Source of the DNA: Magnaporthiopsis rhizophila
Taxonomy: Eukaryota; Ascomycota; Sordariomycetes; Magnaporthales; Magnaporthaceae
Reading direction: 5' to 3'
Length of the DNA: 64,000 nucleotides
NCBI GenBank assembly: GCA_003049465.1
Contig: PYSS01000150.1
Coordinates: 1 to 64,000, forward strand
The notes beneath the pieces are model-generated. The model saw only the letters and a list, made by a program, of their open reading frames with translations. It made no database searches and was not told the origin of the DNA. How positions within the stretch are numbered: position 1 is the stretch's first letter; each line of letters starts with the position of its first letter. The position numbers were made by a program, and so were the translations under genes. This document shows positions 58,140 to 64,000 of this stretch, piece after piece.

Positions 58140-61100
58140 AAGGGCCGTTAATTTATAATTCCAGGTTTATCCAAAACGATCGAATAAGCGGAGGAAAAAA
58201 GCCTGTGCTCCGAAATGTTGTTTAGTTGAACCTATTGTTTTAATAAAAATTGTATAACCCATTATTCCGATAAAAATGTTACAAAATATTACCCTAAGCA
58301 ATGGTTTGCTATAATGCAATAAATAGGCCAACCCTGGGGTGATAATAAAATAACCCAAAGTTCGAAAAAATTTGAGGGGGCCTAATGCAGTAATAATAAT
58401 ATACTAATAGCGGAAAAATTTACCGGATAAGGCAGAAAATTTAAAAAATTAGCCCGGTACAAAAGCGTGTTAAATACCTCGGTTAACGATTTTAAAAAAA
58501 GCTTAGATACAAATGCAAAGGTGGAATTATTTTTGGGCTAAATGCATTAGTTATAAGCCTAAAAAAAAAAACTGGGCCTGATAAAGTACTGGAAAATTAC
58601 GAAAATGGACCCTAATAATGGGAAACCCAGCAGGGAACAATATATGGTTAATTTTAAAAAATTTTAATAAAAATTTGATTAGTAACTAATTAATATAGGA
58701 AAATAACCCCCCATAATTAAGGAGGAAATATAAAAAGCGTACATTTTACTCAAATTTTTGGAAATAAATTAATAATTTTGGGATTAACCCAAACCTATTA
58801 GCAGTTTAATATGCAAAAAACCGGCGTAAAACGATAAAAAAAAACCCCTAAATTGGTTAAAGGATAATCAATCGGTTACTTATTACAGGGCACTATTCGA
58901 AGATATTTTGAACCTGGACCAATAATTAGTGCAGCCATATGCATTAAACCACAAAAATATGGATCCCGATACAGGCTATTATAATAAATTTTTTTGGGCC
59001 GAATACCTGTATAACAATTATAAATAATATATGGCCAAAAAACTAAAGCACGATTTTTTTCCACAAAAAAAGGAAAAAAAACCAGTGCAATACCCATAAT
59101 AGGAATACCAGTTTCCGAAATGGTGGATAATAAAAATGGGTTATAAAAGTTTCGCAGCAATTTTTATGCTATTACCAGCTTATTTTATAATATGCTTAAT
59201 AGGAATTCTTATACACCAGATATACGGGAAACCGGAGTGCAAAATATATATGGAAAAAAAAGCAAAGGCCTAAATAAATAGGTTTGCCCGATCGATAGGA
59301 ATAATTGGGGCCTGGCAGCAGGCGTTCCAAGCAAAAAATTAGAAAATTTATCCAAAAATAGGGCACGGGTAAGGCAATAACCAGCAAAATTTTTAATAAT
59401 AACGATTATCGATCAGTATAAGCATATCAGAATAACGATATATTGGAAAAGGCAAAAAATAAAAATTATAATCAATTGCAAAGCCCAAAAAAATTATTTT
59501 TCACCAAAAACGGTAAAAAGGTACAGCATTTTAACGTATCAAAAAAAGGAACCATATAACTTTATAATAGTGAAATAAAAGCCAGTTATATTTAATAAAA
59601 GAAGGATCGATACTGAAACTGATTATTTCAAATTTCGATTTTTGGGAAAAACCTGCAAAATAACCCTGAATATTATAAATATAAAAAAGGAAAACCTAAT
59701 TTTAGGTATTTTATAATTTAAAAAGTATAACCCCCTAATAAATTAGGTTACCGAACAAATTTAATGAAAGGAATTATTATTAACCAGCAGGAAAGCCCAA
59801 TAATTACGGGCCCCGGGTAATAAAAATCGGACGCCAAAAAGGATAGCTGTAACGGCGGCAAAATATGGCAATCAGCCCTGGCAAACCGTACTAACCAAAA
59901 TATTAACAAATACAGATATAAATAAACCCGATAAGCAGGGAATTATTAAAAATAAATTTAAAAATGTCCCTAAAAAATATTATAAATATTGGAGGTTGTT
60001 CCAGAAAAATTTGGAAATGGTATTACCGGAATATGGACCGTTTAATTACAAAATTAAGCTTAAATCGGAAGCATAGCTTAAGTACCAAAAGTTATATTAA
60101 TTAAACCCTTGGTAAAAAAAGCTGTTATAAAAATAGCTAAAGGAAAAAGTTAGGAAAGGATTTACCAAATCTTTTGATTTTTTTATAAAATATGGAATTT
60201 TGTTTATTTCCAAAAAAAACGGGGAGGAACGGATATATATCGATTATTGTCCGTTAAATCAGAAAACGATAAAAGATCGGTATCCTTTATTTTTAATTAA
60301 CGAATTTAAAGATAGGTTCGGAAAAAGCCGGTGGTTTACAGCCCTAAATTTATGCAAGGTTTATAACCTGTTAAGAATTAAAGAAAAGGATGAATGGAAA
60401 ACCGCTTTTTGGACCAAACTTGGAATTTTTAAATTACTGGTAATGATTTTTGGGCTTATTAATGCACCAGCCATATTTTAGCGAATAATTAACTATATAT
60501 TGCAAAAATATTTCGATATTTTTGCCTTTGCATACCTGAATAATATTTTGATTTTTTTAAATATGTTGGAAAAATATAAATAATATATATATAAAATATT
60601 ATAAAAATTGCAAAATGCAAAGCTTTTGGTTAACCCGGACAAATGCATATAGCATTTTTTAAAGGTAGTTTTTTTCGGATTTGTTATCAGATAAGGGGAA
60701 ATTTGGATAAAACCCAAAAAGGTACAGGCGGTAAAAAACTGACCTATATCCACCACAGTTAAAAAAATGCAAAGTTTTTTGGGATTTTTAAACTTTTACC
60801 GAAAATTTATCCGAAATTTTAGCAAAAAGGTTATATTATTTACGGATTTTATTAAAAATGATACCCAGTTTTATTGGGGGATATAAAAATAAATAGCCTT
60901 TAATTTGCTAAAAAAAGTTATTGTTTAAATACCGGTACTGGTAATGCCAAACCTAAAAAAATTTTTTGAAATTGAAATTAATATATCGAATTTTGCTATC
61001 GGAGAATAATTGGGGCAGCGAAACGACCAAAAAAAATTGTACCTTTGCGTATTTTTTTTGCAAAAACTGAATAAATTTAAGCTAAATTATCAAATTCACG

Positions 61101-62700
61101 ATAAAAAGTTTTTTGCTATTATTAAAGTTTTGGAGGAATAAAAGGTGTATTTGTATAAAGCTAACCACCAAATTGTGGTATATATCGATTATAAAAACTT
61201 ATCACAGTTTATCACCAGCCAAACACTAAATAAAAAATAAATCTAATAAAGCCAGTTTTTTTAAAATTATAATTTTCGAATTAAGGTTAAAAAAGGGTTA
61301 AAAAATGGCCGAGCGAATACTTTAAACCGTTGATTAAATTATTAGGTGGATATATTACCAAAAATATGCGCAGTTTTGGCCAAAAAACCAAACGGATCCC
61401 TGATTCCGGCATAACGGGCATTGGCCAAAATAATCCGACAAAAAAGCTGAACCCCAGAAAAAATCCAGCAAATTTATAGCCAAATAACTAATGGATACCA
61501 GGGGATTGCTAAAATTTAAAAAAGATTTCGATAATATTACGGATTTATAAAAACCCGTGCCAAAATACAAAAAGCAATTAAGAACTATAAAAACTGTGCA
61601 AAAAATAAGGCCAGCAGGTATAAACCTTACAAATTATTTTAGCTTTTACTAGCATTTAACAAAATATAGCAAAAAATTACGATAGATTTTATAATTAAAC
61701 TTTTTAAATCAAAAAAATTATTAATAAATGTTCAGTATAATAATATCCTAATAATGGTAAATAAATTTACCAAATATACTTTGTTTTTACCCTATAAAAA
61801 AAACAGTAATATTACGGAGCTAGTATATGTTTTTATCAGAAATATAATATTGGAATACGGAACACCCAACAAACTGATCACGGATTAAGACAAATTATTT
61901 ATAAGCAAGTTTTAAAAGGCTTTAATGGCAAAATTCGGAGCAAAATATGCATTATTAATAGCCTATTATCCCGAAACAGATGGACAAACGGAACGGATAA
62001 ACCAAACCATAAAACAATATTTATATTATTATATTAATTATAAATAAACTAACTGGGTATAATTATTTTTTATGGCCCAATTTGTTTATAATAGTTCGGT
62101 ATACAAAAGTATAAAAATAACGCTATTTTTTGCAAATTATAGGTTTATATTTACGGTGTATAAAAAACCTAAAGCAAAAAAAAATGCTTTAATAGCAAAA
62201 ATATAGGTTACCGAAATAACCAGGCTATATAAGCATTTATAAGGAAAGCTTAAAAAGTTTCGGAAATATATATCCACCCAGGCAAATAAAAAAAGGCTCG
62301 AGAAACCAATTTTTAAAAAAAAGGATAATGTTTATCTTTTGCGCTGCAATATTAAAATAAAATGGCCAAATAATAAGCTGGATTATAAAAAATTCGGACC
62401 ATTTAAAATTAGAAAAATAATTTTACCAGTTAATTACAAATTTTAGCTATCGCTAATTATAAAAGTTCACCCTATTTTTTATATTTCTTTGCTAAAACCG
62501 GTATTATTTGGTTCGGAAAGTATAAAGTTAGTGGAAATCGACCCGAACCAAAAGTGGGAAATTAAGGAAATCCTTAATAATAAAATATGCTACCACAAAT
62601 GGTGATATTTGGTTAAATAGGCAGGGTATAAATACAAGTATAATATATAGGAAAAAAAAACGAATCTTATAAATTGCCAGGAGGTTTTACAAAAATATTA
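58140..62700 (+). pseudogene. Degraded pol of element C
   Basis: The RT has a 93-codon open stretch (60200-60481): ISKKNGEERIYIDYCPLN, KDRYPLFLINEFKDRFGKS, FTALNLCKVYN. The active site reads AYLNNIL at about 60531-60551. RNase H follows, then integrase with LFLPYKK, EYGTPNKLITD and ETDGQTERINQTIKQYL (about 61,740-62,020), and a chromodomain remnant near 62,560-62,660 (YLVK, stop, AGYKYKY). This copy keeps more recognisable residues than A or B. Confidence 0.82.
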
Positions 62701-62800
62701 GCAAAAATAATTATAAAAAGGTTAATAAATGAAAAAAAAAAAAAAAAAAGGCTTAATCCGATAGCGTATTACCGTAATAGCGGAGCATTATTATATTAAA

Positions 62801-62872
62801 AATTGCACTGGAAATCGAACCCAAAACCTTTCGATAAGGATCGAAATGCGCTATTATTATAATAAAGCAACC
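62801..62872 (-). tRNA. tRNA-like sequence (Arg-like, degraded) inside element C
   Basis: On the minus strand 72 nt read as a tRNA cloverleaf with damage: 5' GGTTGCT pairs with 3' GCAATT through six of seven positions (two G-U); a D-arm-like AATAATAGCGC; an anticodon arm TTCGA..TCGAA closing a loop TCCTTA, one base short, with a possible CCT anticodon; a T-arm TTGGG-TTCGATT-TCCAG; and TTTTT directly after the end, as in a pol III terminator. The B-box GGTTCGATT is intact. It lies between the chromodomain and the antisense frame of C and has no counterpart in A or B. Probably a pseudo-tRNA. Confidence 0.45.
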
Positions 62873-62907
62873 TAAGGAAATTATTAAAAGCTTGTTAATT
62901 TATCCGG

Positions 62908-63235
62908 TTAAAAAAGGGCAAACAGGTCAAAATCCGGATAAACCCCGAGCCTGTTCCAATTAAAAGGTAAAAAGGGGAAATCGAGGAACAGAAAGGCTAA
63001 AGGCGCGGCAGGAGCCTGCGCAACCGCCGCCTCGGTTTTTTCCCGCTTGATCCGCTCCAACTCCTTAATATTGTTAATTTTGCAACGAATCGCACGCATT
63101 TTTTTTTTAAACCATATTTTTTTTTATTTATAAAAACGCTTAATTTAAGCGCTAATAGCAACCAATTTTTATTTAACAGCGCGATACTTTTTTTTGGCAG
63201 TTTTTAGTTTGGTTTTTAGTTTTGCGTGCTGATTG
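62908..63235 (-). pseudogene. Antisense frame of element C
   Basis: The best-preserved copy. From 63099 to 62908 it is open for 63 codons: MRAIRCKINNIKELERIKRE, KTEAAVAQAPAAP, then a Phe/Pro-rich end (FLDFPFLPFNWNRLGVYPDF). Upstream, in the same frame but with three stops, it continues to QHAKLKTKLKTAKKKYRAVK. Charged N-terminal part with coiled-coil character, Ala/Pro linker, then a Pro/Phe part. No known domain recognised. Confidence 0.6.
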
Positions 63236-63589
63236 CTAATAGAACGGAGCTATTTTAAAATAGGGCCAAAAATGTTATATCGAAACTGCCCTTAACAAAT
63301 ATATTTTATGCATCGAGAAAAGTTTCGGGGGAAAATTTCGCACCTGAAATAACCAAAAGTTTCGCAAAAAAAACAAAAAAGTATTTTAATTAAGGAAAAA
63401 AAAAGGGAAGCAAAAAAATTATCTTAACGGATAATTAATAATACCGGTTTGTATTTTTGCATTTGACCGAATATCCTGTTAAAAAAAAAGGGGACGGAAG
63501 ATAATAAGGAAAAAAAATATTTATTACTGACAAAAGGTTGGGGCTGCAGGTTTTGGCCAAAAGAATTTGGCCTAAAAAAGGAAACCTGA

Positions 63590-64000
63590 TATTATAATCA
63601 CAGCTGGCAGGGAATAAAAGGGTTAAAGCTAACCCCCAGCAGAACGTTTTTACCCCGCAGTTATAAAGGCCAGGGGCCGAATAACCAAAACCAAACTAAA
63701 AAAAAGAAAATTACATGATCAGGTATTTACCTAAGCACGGATAATATATTTAATATGTTCGTTATATAATATAACAGATATAGCAAATATAGCACAGTGA
63801 TATATTTGTTATATAATATAGCAAATATAGCAAATATAGCACAAATATAGTAAAAAAGGGTTGCTGGTATATAAGGCGAGGGATTTCTACTGTGTTAAGA
63901 TAGCTTTTGACTAAGGCCTCGGCATTAGTCAACCTAAATTAGCTCCAAGGCATCCCCTTGGGCAAACAATCGAGACCTTTATTATTACCCAGTTTCCCCA
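63590..64000 (+). repeat. 3' LTR of element C, truncated by window end
   Basis: Starts TATTATAATCACAGCTGG (original TG end now TA). The 411 bp present align without length change to 56640-57050, so about 83 bp lie beyond the window. Confidence 0.9.

Larger units (their letters stand above)
56640..64000 (+). mobile_element. Ty3/Gypsy chromoviral retrotransposon C, nested in LTR A, runs off the window
   Basis: Plus-strand element with 5' LTR 56640-57133, gag, pol, chromodomain remnant, a tRNA-like sequence, antisense frame, polypurine tract (AAAAAAGGAAACCTGA at about 63574-63589) and a 3' LTR cut by the window end. Related to B, but with non-RIP differences in integrase, so it is a sister subfamily rather than a recent duplicate. 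Confidence 0.9.

Overview
The window looks like nuclear DNA of a filamentous ascomycete. Genes carry short introns (about 66-140 nt) with GT...AG borders and CTAAC/CTGAC-type branch sites. The products are fungal types: a C2H2 regulator, a UVS-3/ATRIP-like checkpoint protein, a cutinase-fold esterase with a GPI-type C-terminus, and a TNT-domain NADase. The transposon block bears heavy repeat-induced point mutation (RIP)-type decay. RIP, GC-rich coding sequence and the gene content suggest a Sordariomycete, perhaps Sordariales/Chaetomiaceae; the species cannot be told from this window.

Positions 1 to about 42,030 are a GC-rich, gene-bearing segment. In order it holds: an MFS sugar porter (+); a secreted S8 protease (-) sharing a 534-bp promoter region with a secreted M28 aminopeptidase (+); a large low-complexity/coiled-coil protein (-) whose frame is broken by one in-frame TAG; an MFS exporter of the zinc-induced-facilitator type (+); a C2H2-type regulator with a polyglutamine tract (-); a 68-aa two-exon unknown gene (+); a secreted TNT-domain NADase (+); a probable GPI-anchored cutinase/acetylxylan-esterase (-); a methyltransferase relic (+); a SulP/STAS anion transporter (-); an atypical hybrid histidine kinase without an H-box (+); an ATRIP/Rad26 homologue (-); CDP-diacylglycerol synthase (+); a CmcJ/AsaB-like oxygenase (-) next to a BBE-like FAD oxidase (-); and an ankyrin-repeat relic (-). 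Four genes are secreted hydrolases or NADases, several are transporters, and the rest are regulatory or housekeeping genes.

At about 42,030 base composition drops abruptly and the rest is an AT-rich block made of three related Ty3/Gypsy chromoviral retrotransposons, nested inside one another. Element A (minus strand) is the outer one. Its gag is split by element B (+, complete, 48,026-55,260, two 451-bp LTRs). Its 5' LTR is split by element C (+, 56,640 to beyond the window end). Ends are recognised by TG...CA LTR termini, polypurine tracts, a 5-bp target duplication for B, and degraded gag, reverse transcriptase, integrase and chromodomain sequence. All copies are full of stops and have lost the second Asp of the RT YLDD motif (YLDN or YLNN), so they look dead.

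The least expected signals are in this block. A Lys/Arg-rich reading frame runs antisense to pol just inside the 3' LTR in all three elements. Element C carries a tRNA-like sequence with an oligo-T end inside its internal region. An inverted pair of LTRs forms a long, GC-retaining palindrome at 56.55-56.77 kb. I saw no CRISPR array, rRNA gene or intact nuclear tRNA gene.
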